Of a stretch of DNA of 64,000 nt, positions 45,601 to 56,375 are shown piece after piece; the stretch's first letter is position 1, and the number at the start of each line of letters is the position of its first letter. The DNA is taken from assembly GCA_934045075.1 (NCBI GenBank), contig OW203745.1, positions 11,494,873 to 11,558,872 of the forward strand, in the 5' to 3' direction. Below the pieces are notes generated by a model that saw nothing but the letters and a program-made list of their open reading frames with translations, searched no databases and was not told the origin of the DNA. The translations under genes were made by a program, and so were the position numbers. Source of the DNA: Yponomeuta sedellus. Taxonomy: Eukaryota > Arthropoda > Insecta > Lepidoptera > Yponomeutidae.

Positions 45601-46186
45601 GTTTATGCTTATGTAAAGTATTTATAGACGAAACAAACGTATTTTTTGTGTATTTTTTTTTTCTCAAAATTAGTGCCTTACATTTTTGAATCCCGATTGA
45701 GCACGCTCTACCGCATTTAGAAATGTAAGGTGTGACACTACATATCTGTAGAGTATAGTAAAAATCTGTAAGAACGTTCATATTAGAATCGCTACATTTC
45801 CGCCATTGCAAGTGCCAAATTGTGAAAATCTTTTCAATTTTCAGGTTCTGAAAAATCCTCCCACAATTTCGGCTACTTCCAGCGGTGCACTTCAAGGCTT
45901 AACCGTTATTACCACAATCCATCATTTCTGTAGAACGACATTTTAGAGAGAGAGAGCGTGTGTGCGGGGGAAGGGGACAAAAAAGACGCGCAAGTGTGAG
46001 GAACGATTTGTAACAAAACAAGTAGCAGCGCTGTGTGTACAGAATACGCTACTAGAGATACTGTTGTAACGGTGCAAACTTCTTGACACCATTTTTTATA
46101 TTTCTTTTTCTATCTATCATTTTCAAATATTTAAAATGATGTCACACATTTCGAGATTTCCCTCATTTTTCATCATTACCACTTTA

Positions 46187-46734
46187 CATCTTGACTTTAT
46201 ACATACATACATGCATACATACATACATACATACATACATACATACATACATACATACATACATACATACATACATACATACATACATACATACATACAT
46301 ACATACATACATACATACATACATACATACATACATACATACATACATACATACATACATACATAACCTCACGCCTGTATCCCAGAGGGGTAGGCAGAGA
46401 CCAGGGACTACCACTTGCCACGATCCTGACAGATCACCTTCGCTTCATCAACGTTCATAAGTCGTTGCATGCACGCACGCCGGTTCCGGGTACTTTTTAT
46501 CTTTCCCTTTGCTAATACATCCTCTATTTGGTCGATGTAAGTCCGTCTGGGACGTCCCTTACCAGCCCTTCCACTCACATTCGCAATATATATTTGTTTC
46601 GTCAATCTTTCTTTCTTCATCCTCTCCACATGTCCAAACCAACGCAACATTCCTTTTTCAATTCTAGTCACTACATCCTCTTTCAGTCCACAACGTTCTC
46701 TAATCAGACTATTGCGTATCCTGTCATCTTGACT
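46187..46734 (-). mobile_element. RTE-like LINE 3-prime end with (TATG)n tail, 10-bp TSD
   Basis: The tail array (46199-46365, about 42 units) adjoins the LINE end. On the minus strand, the last ORF codons read DRIRNSLIRERCGLKEDVV, then RIEKGMLRWFGHVERM, KGRPRRTYIDQIEDVLAKGK and STRNRRACMQRLMNVDEAK. catcttgact flanks at 46187-46196 and 46725-46734. The ORF part is open for 90 codons but 5-prime-truncated. Confidence 0.85.
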
Positions 46735-46792
46735 AAATCTGACTATTTTACCTGCTTATCCGTTTTTATCCACTTTCTGTTGTTATCTATAT

Positions 46793-46980
46793 AGGTAATA
46801 TAAAATGAATCGCTGAATGTGTTGGTAAGCGCAAATCTCGAGAGCAGCTGAACCGATTTCGCTAATTCTTTTTTTTGGATATTCCTTGAAGTACGAGGAT
46901 GGTTCTTACGGAGAGAAAAATAAAAAAAATATTGTATAATCGACTGTTAGGCGGTACGGAGTTCGCTGGGTCAGCTAGTA
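46793..46980 (+). mobile_element. Helitron-like element, first of a tandem pair
   Basis: aaaatgaatcgctgaatgtg to cgctgggtcagctagtagg; the next copy begins immediately. Confidence 0.7.
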
Positions 46981-47167
46981 GGTAATATAAAAATTAATCG
47001 CTGAGTGTGTTGGTAAGCGCAAATCTCGAGAGCAGCTGAACCGATTTCGCTAATATTTTTTTTTTTAATATTCCTTGAAGTACGAGGATGGTTCTTATGG
47101 AGAGAAAAATTAAAAAAAATTAAAGAATTCACTGTTAGGCGGTACAAAGTTCGCTGGGTCAGTTAGT
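46981..47167 (+). mobile_element. Helitron-like element, second of a tandem pair
   Basis: ggtaatataaaaattaatcg to cgctgggtcagttagt. It differs from its neighbour at many positions, so this is not a very recent duplication. Confidence 0.7.
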
Positions 47168-47425
47168 TATAAAATAAATATAAACTAAATAAAACAGTAC
47201 AAATAAACCACAAAGTTAAAGTCGTTCCAGTTTTATTATTTATATTTGTTCTACAACTCTACACTGTGATATTATAAAAGCGGTTTCAGTCAAATTACTG
47301 AACAACCAAGCAAACCGTTCAATTCATTTCAAATACTGGAACTCCTATTAATCCATGGTGCACCTGCTCCAATGCCCATTGTACCCTCACACCTGCACTC
47401 TGGAGGACCTAACAGAGGCCAACGC

Positions 47426-47757
47426 TGCTGCAATGAGCGCTTTTCAGAGGGACTTAAAAAAATAAAGTTGTACCACTTTTAATCAATAGATGGCGTTAGC
47501 GGTTACCCTATCTAAATGAAGGAGGCTAACCGACCAGAAACTGAAGAAACGTTTCTGCATAGCTGATAGTATGCAGCAAGGTATCATTGGTTAATGGTCT
47601 TCTTTCTACTGTATGATTCTGTCACTCCTAATACTCTGTGTCAAGAAGCTCCGTTCTCAGACAGAGTTAGGCACGGCGCCATCTAGTAGCTTTTGGGGAA
47701 ATCAACTGACAGCTGTCAAAAACGCCGAGCTGAAAAGCCCTCATTGCAGCGGCCAAC
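47426..47757. mobile_element. Possible MITE with imperfect TIRs
   Basis: gctgctgcaatgagcgcttttcag at the left and ctgaaaagccctcattgcagc at the right are inverted. A second inverted pair (agatggcgtta, gcgccatct) lies inside. No TSD identified. Confidence 0.4.
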
Positions 47758-47769
47758 TATTGGGCAGGT

Positions 47770-48250
47770 AGAATATAAACTGGCCAAATCGCTGAGACGA
47801 AAAGAAAAAGAAGAATTCAAATACTTTTTAAACTCGTAATGCAGCCTTCTTATAATTATACGTCTCACTGTTATATAGGCTTTCTGTCAAAGAGAATACA
47901 ATTGCCCACTGCGGATTCTCTACGCTATCCGTATACAAATTCTCTACTGTTTCTTCCACAATTAAAAGAATACGTGGCGAAGAAGCTAATAAACATATTC
48001 CACACTTATTCTTTAAAGGACACAATTTTTCGTTTTGTATGTAAGAAAAAAAATACATACAATACTATACATCCCATCCGCCTAAACTGACAAGGTTTAT
48101 CTGTGGATTGTTTTTTTTTAGTAGTCACTAGCTTAATGCATGCTGATGGAAATAGTTTACTATAGTAGTGCTATGCTCGACAAATAGCTTGACCATAGAA
48201 TTTGCGCGGTCAGGATGAGCTTGCGACATAGGCACAAGAGTTAGATAGCA
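47770..48250. other. Intergenic, nothing recognised
   Basis: No feature supported. Confidence 0.4.
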
Positions 48251-48254
48251 TTTC

Positions 48255-48472
48255 TTAATGATTCGCGATACTCATACATAGTTGTATATGAAACGGGTCA
48301 AATCGATTATTTATTAGGTAAAACGTAATTACTTTATTTCCCGACATTTCGGCAGCGTTACCGTGGTTGCCGTGATCTCGGGTAGACTGGAGTGGCGAGT
48401 ACAGTCAATTATTGTAGGTAGTCGTCGGGAAATAAGGTAATTACGTTTTACGTTTAATATACTATAACTATG
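48255..48472. mobile_element. TAATCGCGATT-family MITE
   Basis: Left end gattcgcgatactcatacat, inner gtaaaacgtaattac...tttcccgac; right end gtcgggaaataaggtaatta cgttttacgtttaatata. Middle has tctcgggtagactgg, also in 39825-39990. Confidence 0.6.
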
Positions 48473-48478
48473 TAAGAG

Positions 48479-48675
48479 TTAGCCCCTGTTTCACAATGTT
48501 TAAATAAAGTTCCAGATAAGCTATCCGCAACCAGGGCTGCCGTTTGTTCTAAATTTAAATAAATTCTCCTATATTGCGTGTGTTCGTTAATAGCTTCAAA
48601 TCTAAAACAAACCGCAGCCCTGGTTGCGGATAGCTTATCCGGAAATTTATCTGCAGATGGTGAAACAGACCCTTA
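48479..48675. mobile_element. 191-bp MITE with long TIRs, TTA duplication
   Basis: Arms such as ataagctatccgcaaccagg (left) and cctggttgcggatagcttat (right) pair over about 65 bases with some mismatches. Ends are gcccctgtttcac and, reversed, gggtctgtttcac. TTA on both sides (48479-48481, 48673-48675) suggests a PIF/Harbinger-type parent. Confidence 0.8.
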
Positions 48676-48744
48676 GACAGTTAAATAGTTATCCAGGGGT
48701 AAACTAATAAAACGCTAAATGACAAAGCCATGTCATACAATTTG

Positions 48745-48985
48745 TAAGTATCATGCAAGACTTAACAACGTCTAAACAACACAATCACAAGTCCTGGTCC
48801 CAAACTAGGATTCCCCGTGATATAGTAATCAGGCAAGGAAATCACAAAGATGGAAATACGCCCAGACTGAGCCATGTGTACAATTGTATGCTGCCCCCGG
48901 TGTTAGTCGAACTTAGGACCTCCGGCTTGGTAATCAGACATGATACTACAAGAACAACGCGGCAGTTGAAACTGGATGAATAAAT
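48745..48985 (-). mobile_element. tRNA-like SINE, diverged
   Basis: The minus strand has a gttgttcttgtagtatcatg head region, then ttaccaagccggaggtcc and taagttcgactaac (box B-like). Acceptable as a tRNA-derived SINE relic only. Confidence 0.4.
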
Positions 48986-49198
48986 AATGCTGCTTTTTGT
49001 TTTGTTTTTATTGTTTATTGGAAAACCAACAGCTTATACACGAGGCATTTTTACAAAGAATAAGATGGATTAGATTTGAAGCCAATGACAGGTTTTCACT
49101 GACAATCAGAATAGCATTTGGATGTACATAACAAATTATCTTAATGTAGTTAACATATTAATTTTTTTAACGTGCTTTTTTTAATTTAAATTTATTAT

Positions 49199-49611
49199 TG
49201 ATCCCTTTATCATTCATTTTGATCAGAAGCGCTTGTGGCCTAGGCGAACCGAGTAATTGGAATCAATCACTTAAGTTAATCAACAACAGGCGCGGTTAGG
49301 TGCAGGATAGGTGACCGTCCCGTGACTACCGCTAGTGGCATTTTTCCGAGCGCTTCCGTGCTTTTCAAGGCATGTTAAGCCGTTGGCGCCGGCTGTCATG
49401 CAATGGCAGTCGTTAAGCCATCTGGGAGGCCTTATGGGCGGCTTGATAACTTCTGACAGTAAGGCCCGCCACTGTCTTACAATCCTCCGCCAACCCGGAC
49501 TTGGCCCCCGTGGTGAAGTATGGCCTAACCTTCCTGCGATGCAGGAAGAGACCCGTGCCCCAGCAGTGGGGGCATACAAGGGTTGATAACGATAACGAAT
49601 GATCCCTTTAT
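49199..49611 (+). mobile_element. SINE-A, full length, 12-bp TSD
   Basis: Head gaagcgcttgtggcctaggc at 49228 to the tail gggttgataacgataacgaa; flanked by tgatccctttat at 49199-49210 and 49600-49611. The 99-codon reverse frame is a SINE translation. Confidence 0.85.
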
Positions 49612-49624
49612 ATAGGAGACTTTT

Positions 49625-50550
49625 CTTCTTGGGTTCCTTTACTCCTCCTTGGAGTATGGATCTGACACAAGGGCTTAAATTTCCATTTAGGTCTGTTCAT
49701 GGCAAGGGATGGTAGCTCCAGCCAAGTTACTCCTTCGCCTTAGAGAGAACGGATCTCTTCCACATCTGGGACGGTCTGCCGGCTCGTCGTGAACCTCCGG
49801 CGGGTTTCCAGCTGCTCTAATCTAAAAAAACTTTGGCTTTTGCATTTACCTTCTTCTTCTTCTTCAGGCCATATTATGTAGTCCACTGCTGGACATAGCC
49901 CTCCCCTAATGAGCGCCATAGCGCCCTGTCTTCAGCTTGCCGCATCCAGCATCTGCATGCTGTTTTTCACAGATCGTCATCCCACCTGGTCGGAGGGCGT
50001 CCTACACTACACTAATATCGTCGTCGTCAGGCTATACTAGTCCACTGCTGGATTTAGCCCTCCCCTAATGAGCGCCATAGCGCCCTGTCTACAGCTTGCC
50101 GCATCCAGCATCTGCCTGCTGTTTTTCGCAGATCGTCATCCCACCTGGTCGGAGGGCGTCCTACACTACACTAATATCGTCGTCGTCAGGCTATACTAGT
50201 CCACTGCTGGACATAGCCCTCCCCTAATGAGCGCCATAGCGCCCTGTCTTCAGCTTGCCGCATCCAGCATCTGCCTGCTGTTTTTCGCAGATCGTCATCC
50301 CACCTGGTCGGAGGGCGTCCTACACTACACTAATATCATCATCGTCAGGCTATACTAGTCCACTGCTGGACATAGCCCTCCCCTAATAAGCGCCATAGCG
50401 CCCTGTCTTCAGCTTGCCGCATCCGGCATTTGCCGGCAGTTTTTCGCATTTACCTAATAAGGTGATTTATACAACGTTGAGTGGCGCCTACAGTCACACT
50501 AGTTGAGCAAAGGGACCACTCGGCCGCTGCAGTGCCTGGGACATCGTTAA
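49625..50550. repeat. Family C repeat, interrupted
   Basis: 49625-49851 matches 105-250. 50446-50550 matches 41609-41745 and 54600-54725. The 594 bases between are a LINE insertion with TSD. Confidence 0.6.
49842..50455 (-). mobile_element. RTE-like LINE end, expanded into four 159-bp tandem units, 10-bp TSD
   Basis: The tail (tcttcttcttcttcagg) is at the left. Units starting at gctatactagtccactgctg recur at 50031, 50190 and 50349, after a first diverged one at 49868. Each encodes, reversed, the WDDDL...ALWRLLGEGY region of the LINE seen at 31735. gcatttacct flanks the whole at 49842-49851 and 50446-50455. Confidence 0.85.
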
Positions 50551-50559
50551 GGTGCTGGT

Positions 50560-50880
50560 CTTGGTCTCTGCAGCTGGCGGAGGTGTGTCCGAAAATATTC
50601 GCTTTAGCGGCCTCTCTGAGAAGGTTACGGAATTTCCTGCCCACTGCGACCAAAATTGCACTTGCGCAATCTCTGTTACTCCCTATCCTCGACTAATCTA
50701 ATGCCAGCTATCTTGATTTGACTGAAAGGCAACTTAATAAACTTGAGCGCCTCCGAAACATCGCTATAAGGTTCATATTTGGCTTGCGCAAATATGACCA
50801 CGTCTCCGAATACCGCACTAAGCTCAAGTGGCTCTCCATTCGTTCTACCTCAAATTGATGAATTGTGTTCTTCCTGGTAG
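50560..50880 (+). pseudogene. LINE reverse-transcriptase C-terminal relic (CR1/Jockey-like)
   Basis: One frame reads CPKIFALAASLRRLRNFLPT, ATKIALAQSLLLPILD, a stop, then LDLTERQLNKLERLRNIAIR and FIFGLRKYDHVSEYRTKLKW. This is the post-catalytic region typical of CR1/Jockey-type elements in insects. A stop interrupts it and both ends are missing. Confidence 0.7.
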
Positions 50881-50914
50881 TAATTTACGTTCACCAGCCT
50901 TGTTATGCTGGATG

Positions 50915-51000
50915 TGGCAAGCTGAAGACAGGTCGCTATGGCGCTCAGTAGGAGAGGGCTATGTCCAGCAGTGGACTAGTATAGCCTGAAGAAGAAGGAG
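50915..51000 (+). mobile_element. RTE-like LINE tail
   Basis: gatgtggcaagctgaagaca, gagggctatgtccagcagtg and cctgaagaagaagga. Confidence 0.65.
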
Positions 51001-51019
51001 TCTTGTTATTGTTTATTTT

Positions 51020-51128
51020 GTATAAGGCCGCCAATTGTACTATGTACGAGTATATTTGCAATTGTTTTGTAATTGTTGTTTTTCCAGTGTACAATAAAGA
51101 ATATTCTTATCTTATCTTATCTTATATA
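51020..51128 (+). mobile_element. LINE 3-prime UTR repeat
   Basis: ataaggccgccaattgtact to gaatattcttatcttatctt. Confidence 0.65.
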
Positions 51129-51129
51129 A

Positions 51130-52170
51130 TCAACAGTTGGGTTACTACTACATAAAAAGGAACAACGTGTAGTCTGCACGCACACAGCAAACAGTTGCCG
51201 AGAGTCGCTCAGTCATTCATCATTCCCGTATCTCCGCAATATGAGATCGTATTTTTGGAGACAAAAACTTATGTTACAACCGACCACGTTAATTCCTACC
51301 CATTTCTCACCCTTTCGATTTTAGAAATAAAGGCCGCTTTCCGCTGGCCAGGGAAGTGGTACTTGTGGTGGAAAGTGGAAACGGCGCGACGCGAATATCA
51401 TTGTGACCATTCGGTTCTTCTAACGGCCATGGCCCATACGTTACAGGTAATTGCATTTTTAATAAAATTTCCGCGGCCATTCTGTTCGGTTTTGTGCGTT
51501 TGGCGTTTTTAAATTTTGTGAAGAACTAGAAAAAAGGTATTTTAATATTTTCGCGCACCAGAAAGATTTTTTAAAGATAATGATAAAGAAAAGAATTAGT
51601 CCGGGTACACAATGAATTATACCATAAAGACATCAAATACGTTCTTTCAATTACAGAAGAAAACATTTTTCAAACATTTTCCAGACCCGAATATGGACTG
51701 AATATCATCTGGAGCGGTCTACAAAGGGCGCTGATTTTCAGCTATCCCCATGCCAGTGAATGATGCCAAAGATAGTAGGTACTTAGGTGGCGCGTACCTA
51801 CCTATATTTGGGAATACAAGTTTCATGAATTATGAAATAAAAAATATAATAAATCTTAATGGCCTTCTAAACATGCCATTTTTTTTTTTGCAATACGTGG
51901 CCGACAACTATTGGTGTCTTTGTTTAACATGTGATTAGGAGAAGGACGCCAATAGTTGTCGTCCACATGCAGTGTAAATATGGCCCGTTTAAAAGTCCCT
52001 TTAGTTTTGGTTTCAGCGATAAGAGTGCTACCGACTATGTGAGGACTAGCTGGCGGCTCGCATTCGGCGCGCTGGAAGCAATAACAGTCAGCCCGCTTGA
52101 AGCGCGTTGATTGCTAGTTCAGTTGTGTGGTAGCGGCTAGCCCGCTGACTCCCCCCGATATGAACCCTTA
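51130..52170. other. Intergenic, one unassigned 105-codon frame
   Basis: The plus frame at 51195-51512 (containing KAAFRWPGKWYLWWKVETAR) has no family I recognise and no splice or start evidence, so I do not call it a gene. 51893-51970 holds an imperfect inverted repeat (gtggccgacaactattggtg and gccaatagttgtcgtccac). Confidence 0.35.
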
Positions 52171-52171
52171 T

Positions 52172-52325
52172 GTCGAACCCTTGGATGTCCCCACTACTGG
52201 GGCACGGGTCTCTTCCTGCATCGCAGGAAGGTTAGGCCATACTCCTCCACCATGTCTAAGGCCTTATGGGAAGGCTTGATAACTTCGGACAGTAATGCCC
52301 GCCGCTGTCTTACAATCCTCCACCT
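52172..52325. mobile_element. SINE-A fold-back chimera
   Basis: A minus-oriented tail half (52172-52250) is joined to a plus-oriented middle part (52252-52325) at cctccacca, a sequence present in both orientations of the SINE. Confidence 0.7.
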
Positions 52326-52329
52326 GATT

Positions 52330-53040
52330 CCCCACCGTCGACTTTTTTACGGTGACGTTATGAAACATACTATACGACATACAGCATAGTGCTCAAATTT
52401 GAATGGTTAATTGCTGGGTTTTAGCCGTACCTACGACGTCTTAATGGGGAAAACGCTAAGTAAATACTAAAGTAAGGTTCTGTCTCGCTCTGGTCTGAGA
52501 AATTCCAAGAGACAGCACTACAGTTAACTATTTACGTAATGAAATTCTCAGTTCAGAAAATGGCCTTAAATGTTCCATACTTAATGTGGCCAGTCAAGGA
52601 ACAACTCCGATACAAACGGTGTATATCATTTTTCCATTTTGCAATAATTAAATTACAGATATTTAAAATGTTTTTCGTAAAGAAACTTTATTTTTAAATC
52701 ATCAATTGAAATCAAAATTAATTTCTCAATCAAAACTCTTGTAAAACATATGTCTTGAATATCCGCAATTTAATTATCCATCAAAACCTTCGATCCCATA
52801 TTCAAAAGTTTATTACAACAATTAAAAATGTAATTAATAAATTACATTATAAAATAAACGTGTAATTAAATACTATTATTATTAATTTATACTATGACAG
52901 TCTTGTTTATTTTATAAAAACAATTTTTTAGAACACTTTCCAAATTTATTTTAGATTGGTCCTTTCGTTTACGCAAAACCATTATTCATAAGGCGGCATT
53001 TGAGTATGTATCGTCTTTTTAGAGGAATATTTCTATGAAT
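52330..53040. other. AT-rich intergenic stretch
   Basis: Nothing recognised. Confidence 0.45.
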
Positions 53041-53047
53041 ATTTATT

Positions 53048-53444
53048 TTATTTTATTGGTTTAACACTGATAGGTTTTAAGTCAACATCCACCAACTTCA
53101 CATTTTCCCACACACTATGACCATCTACAAGTGTGGTGACCTTTAGATTTTTTTTAGTGCGAAATTTCAACATTTTCTCTTTCCAGACCGAATGAACTCC
53201 AACCCCGGCCTCGTAAAAAGGTAGAAAAGGCAGACATTTTTGACGCGTATCTAACGAAATTCGATACACACTCGATTTTCGGAGTTATCAGAACAAAATA
53301 TTCACCCAACATCAATAGGGGACTTATCGAGACCAGCTGGCTTAGACCTCTAACCGTACAAAACGTATCTTTTTTCTTAACACCGCCAGGGTTCAGGGTA
53401 AATTGGTTATATGTAATACAATATGCGAAAGTATAGCGCGGCAA
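53048..53444 (-). other. Two overlapping minus frames, unassigned
   Basis: The downstream frame (73 codons) ends FRTKKNLKVTTLVDGHSVWE, then NVKLVDVDLKPISVKPIK and a stop. Its composition looks protein-like. The upstream frame (96 codons, NPGGVKKKDTFCTVRGLSQL) overlaps in another register, and a one-base shift near 53267 would join them. This could be a broken mobile-element ORF or a decayed exon. Confidence 0.25.
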
Positions 53445-53659
53445 AATTCCCTATCAAATCCGTAGGGACGCACGCACCAACCCTTGAAGTATGAGGCGGG
53501 AGAATATTTAATTTTAGGTTCCTAGGTGCCATATTGCTCCGAGCCGTTCCCCTGTCTGCCCCTTATCGAGGGCGTGAAATACGGGTAATTTATACGTGTA
53601 ACAGAAGCTGTGGTTTGATAACACAAGGAAGGATTTATTTTATGCCTCTTGTCGTTCTT

Positions 53660-53998
53660 TCGATATCAACCCTTTGTATGTCCCCACTGCTTGGGCACGG
53701 GTTCCTGCACCGCAGGAAGGTTAGAAGGTTAGCCAAGTCCAGGTTGGTGGAGGATTGTAAGACAGAGGCGGGCCTTACTGTCTGAAGTTATCAAGCCGCC
53801 CATAAGGCCTCTGACATGGCTTAGCGACTGCCATTACATGACAGCCGGCGTACCTTACGAAGCACTGAAGCGCTCGGAAAAATGCCACTATCGGTAGTCA
53901 CGGGATGGTCACCCATCCAGCATCTGACCGCGCCTGATATTGATTAACTCAAGTGATTGGTTCCAATCAGTCGGTTCGATTAGGCCACGAGCGCTTCG
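53660..53998 (-). mobile_element. SINE-A, minus strand
   Basis: From atcaaccctttgtatgtccc to taggccacgagcgcttcgg with small deletions. Confidence 0.8.
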
Positions 53999-54054
53999 GA
54001 AGCTATTATGTAATTGTCAAAACGACTGTCAAAAATATGCTAAAATAATTACTG

Positions 54055-54180
54055 GTGGTATACAGGTTGTCTGGAAGAGATCGCTCTTGGCGATAAGACC
54101 GCCAATTGTGTGTATAACATTACTTAGATTTAAGAAATCATGGCTGTATTCTTTTCTCTGGTTGTGCAATAAATATTGGG
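54055..54180 (+). mobile_element. LINE 3-prime UTR repeat
   Basis: caggttgtctggaagagatc, gctcttggcgataagaccgc, caattgtgtg, then gtgcaataaatattgggtt. Confidence 0.55.
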
Positions 54181-54189
54181 TTCTCTATC

Positions 54190-54540
54190 TATCTATAATG
54201 ACAATTGCATGAACATGACGATTTCATTTCGTTGCTGCTCCAAGTCTACGCGTGCACATACATCGAACCCTCTAGGCGTCAATGGTGTGAAAAGCAACGC
54301 ACGTGACCCGGGCATGTATCTGTCATGGTACTTTAGTGCAATAACAGAATCGAGGCCCTGCCTTATGAATTCAGAAGGTGAACCACCGCCAGCTTTGTCA
54401 AACACAATAGCGATGCCGAACAGCTGTATCCTTTTATCGCGTCGATGTCCACGTCGTGTTAAACAGGGAACAATGATGGCGGACGCGTGTCTGCCGCGAC
54501 AGTGATTGTGTCGGGCTGTGCGAACGGTGGCTCTCATACG
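54190..54540 (-). pseudogene. C-terminal part of an unidentified LINE-like ORF
   Basis: A 114-codon frame from 54537 down to 54193, locally GC-rich, ending RGFDVCARVDLEQQRNEIVM and FMQLSL before the stop. A second, internally deleted copy of the last 40 codons lies at 63625-63720, followed there by a 3-prime region and a pentanucleotide tail. This links the ORF to the element class that made the GGAAT array at 611-1306. The protein family is not recognised. Confidence 0.45.
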
Positions 54541-54599
54541 GGCCGGCGTTTAGCCGCGCGGGTTTTTAGCCGCACAAACGCGGGGCCTGGAGTCTAGTA

Positions 54600-54730
54600 A
54601 CTTGGCTTTTGCATCTACGGATTGAGATGATTTATAAAGCGTCCAGTGGCACCTTCACACACACACCAGATTGGTGAAAGGGTCACTCAGACGCTGAAGT
54701 GTGTCTGAGACATTTTTTTACAGGGTTAAG
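54600..54730. repeat. Family C repeat, right part
   Basis: ttggcttttgcatctacgga, gtgaaagggtcactcag. Confidence 0.5.
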
Positions 54731-54879
54731 GCGGTAATATACGTCTGTTACTCTACCAGGGTCTAAAAAACTTATTGATATTTATTAGAGTGATAATATC
54801 ACCACAACGTCTGTTATTTGACGCTATTTTGTAGTTTACTAGGCAATGACATTTCAATGTTATTCCAATGGTGTAATCC

Positions 54880-55050
54880 TGAATCCCGGTAACGTACAAA
54901 ACTTATGTACATTTGTGGAGTTATAGTAGCAATACCACTAGGTATCTGTAAAGGACAACATCATGAGGAAACCCTAATGACTAAAGTGTGAACATACCTC
55001 ACCTCTTGCTAAGTACAACGGTTTAGCTATCCTCATAGCTAAGGGCGGAA
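54880..55050 (+). mobile_element. SINE-L, plus strand, head missing
   Basis: gtgtgaacatacctcacctc, tcatgaggaaaccctaatga and gtagcaataccacta correspond to the reverse of the 25460-25690 body. Confidence 0.5.
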
Positions 55051-55059
55051 TAATCGTTG

Positions 55060-55848
55060 AAATAAAATCAATTTATTTCAACGTAAAGAATTTACATTCT
55101 GTTTGCTGAATGCCAATGTAGAATGTAAAATGTAAGCCGCTGCCTTCGGGCCGTCTTGTAGTGGAGAAAAAATTAGCGCAAAACAAACCCCACTCTGACC
55201 ATCTTTTCTCAAGTCATCTCAAGCCAAATACATCAGTTGCCGCCTATATGTATACCTAATAAGATTTAATGATTGCCACTAACAACCCTAAATCCCAAAG
55301 CATTAGTCAAATGTCTCACAATAGTAGGGATAGTATAAATGCTGCGGCCAGACACACGAACAGCACTAGTTCACGAGTATAATCAACAGTCTCAAACATT
55401 TTGGAGGGAGATAGATGACCTGATTTTGTAACTGAAGTTGTGAAATCACTTACGGCCTTCATTCCATTCTTCTAAAATAATATTCCGTGTGCGTAATTCC
55501 GTAGCAGCATTTTTGTTTCATAACAAGCGTTCGAGCGTTCACAAAACCGCCCGTCTGTGCCGCCCAGGAAGACACAGTAATATAATCACCCTGATAAATG
55601 GGACTCGAGATCGTTGCGATTTATGGCTACCCACCCCGCACGGAAGCTGGCGTGATGTAATGCGATCCCAACGGAACCTCGTCATAATAGGGTACTGTGT
55701 TCTGATAGCGCTACTATCGTGTACTAAATATATTTCAGCTTAAAAGAGGTTATGTACGTCCGTTGGTTCCGTAGACTACACTCGCTATTGTATTGCTTGT
55801 GAAGTGACCTGCCGATGGCTGTATTGTGTTATATCAATAAATAATTTT
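55060..55848. other. Intergenic, nothing recognised
   Basis: The 84-codon plus frame at 55489-55743 has no family resemblance and is not called. Confidence 0.4.
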
Positions 55849-56210
55849 GTACACCAAGAAGCGTTCATGACCTAGGCGAGCCTATTGATTGGAATCAATC
55901 ACTTGAGTCAAGCAACAACCGACCGTCCCGTGACAACCGCTAGAGGCATTTTTCCGAGCGCTTCCGTGCTTCGCAAGGCACGTTAAGCTCTTTGAGCCTG
56001 CTAACATTTAACGGCAGTCGTTGAGCCATTTTGAAGGCCTTATGGATGGCTTAATAACTTTTGACCGTAAGGCCCGCCACTGTCTTACAATCCTCCACCA
56101 ACCCGAACTTGGCCCCCGTGGTGGAGTATGGTCTAATCTTTCTGCAATGCAGGAAGAGACCCATTCCCTAGCAGTGGGGACATAGAAAGGTTGACAATCA
56201 GTACACCAAG
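55849..56210 (+). mobile_element. SINE-A, 10-bp TSD
   Basis: Head aagcgttcatgacctaggcg to tail gtggggacatagaaaggttg; part of the 5S-like block is deleted. gtacaccaag flanks at 55849-55858 and 56201-56210. Confidence 0.85.
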
Positions 56211-56261
56211 TAATATTGTATTCATTACGTATTAACATTTTAAGTTAAGCCGACCTTAAGA

Positions 56262-56375
56262 GCCCGTTAAAGGTCGGACGGACAGACAAACAGTAGAGGC
56301 TGACTAGTGGGATTCCGTTTATCACGCTTCGTGTACGTAACCCTAAAACCCATATAACTGTTAACAGTAGATCAA
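56262..56375 (-). mobile_element. GGTTCCGT-type repeat fragment
   Basis: gtcggacggacagacaaaca, gggattccgttt and gtacgtaaccctaaaaccca resemble, reversed, 58730-58850 and 60108-60260 (gggttccgtaag...gtccgtc). This is a common insect repeat type; class not established. Confidence 0.45.

Larger units (their letters stand above)
46085..47245. repeat. Host repeat with three nested insertions
   Basis: Split copy of the repeat seen intact at 11472-11700. Its pieces are 46085-46196, 46725-46792 and 47168-47245. Confidence 0.7.

Noticed and set aside
46123..46460. His-Thr-Tyr-Ile and Cys-Met-Tyr-Val repeat frames
   Set aside because: Translation of the second TATG microsatellite.
50031..50445. CRISPR-like repeat-spacer array
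   Set aside because: The 159-bp units are contiguous copies of a LINE end, with no unique spacers, in a eukaryotic context.
51195..51512. 105-codon plus frame as a gene
   Set aside because: No recognised family, no signal or domain, no splice support; not better than chance.
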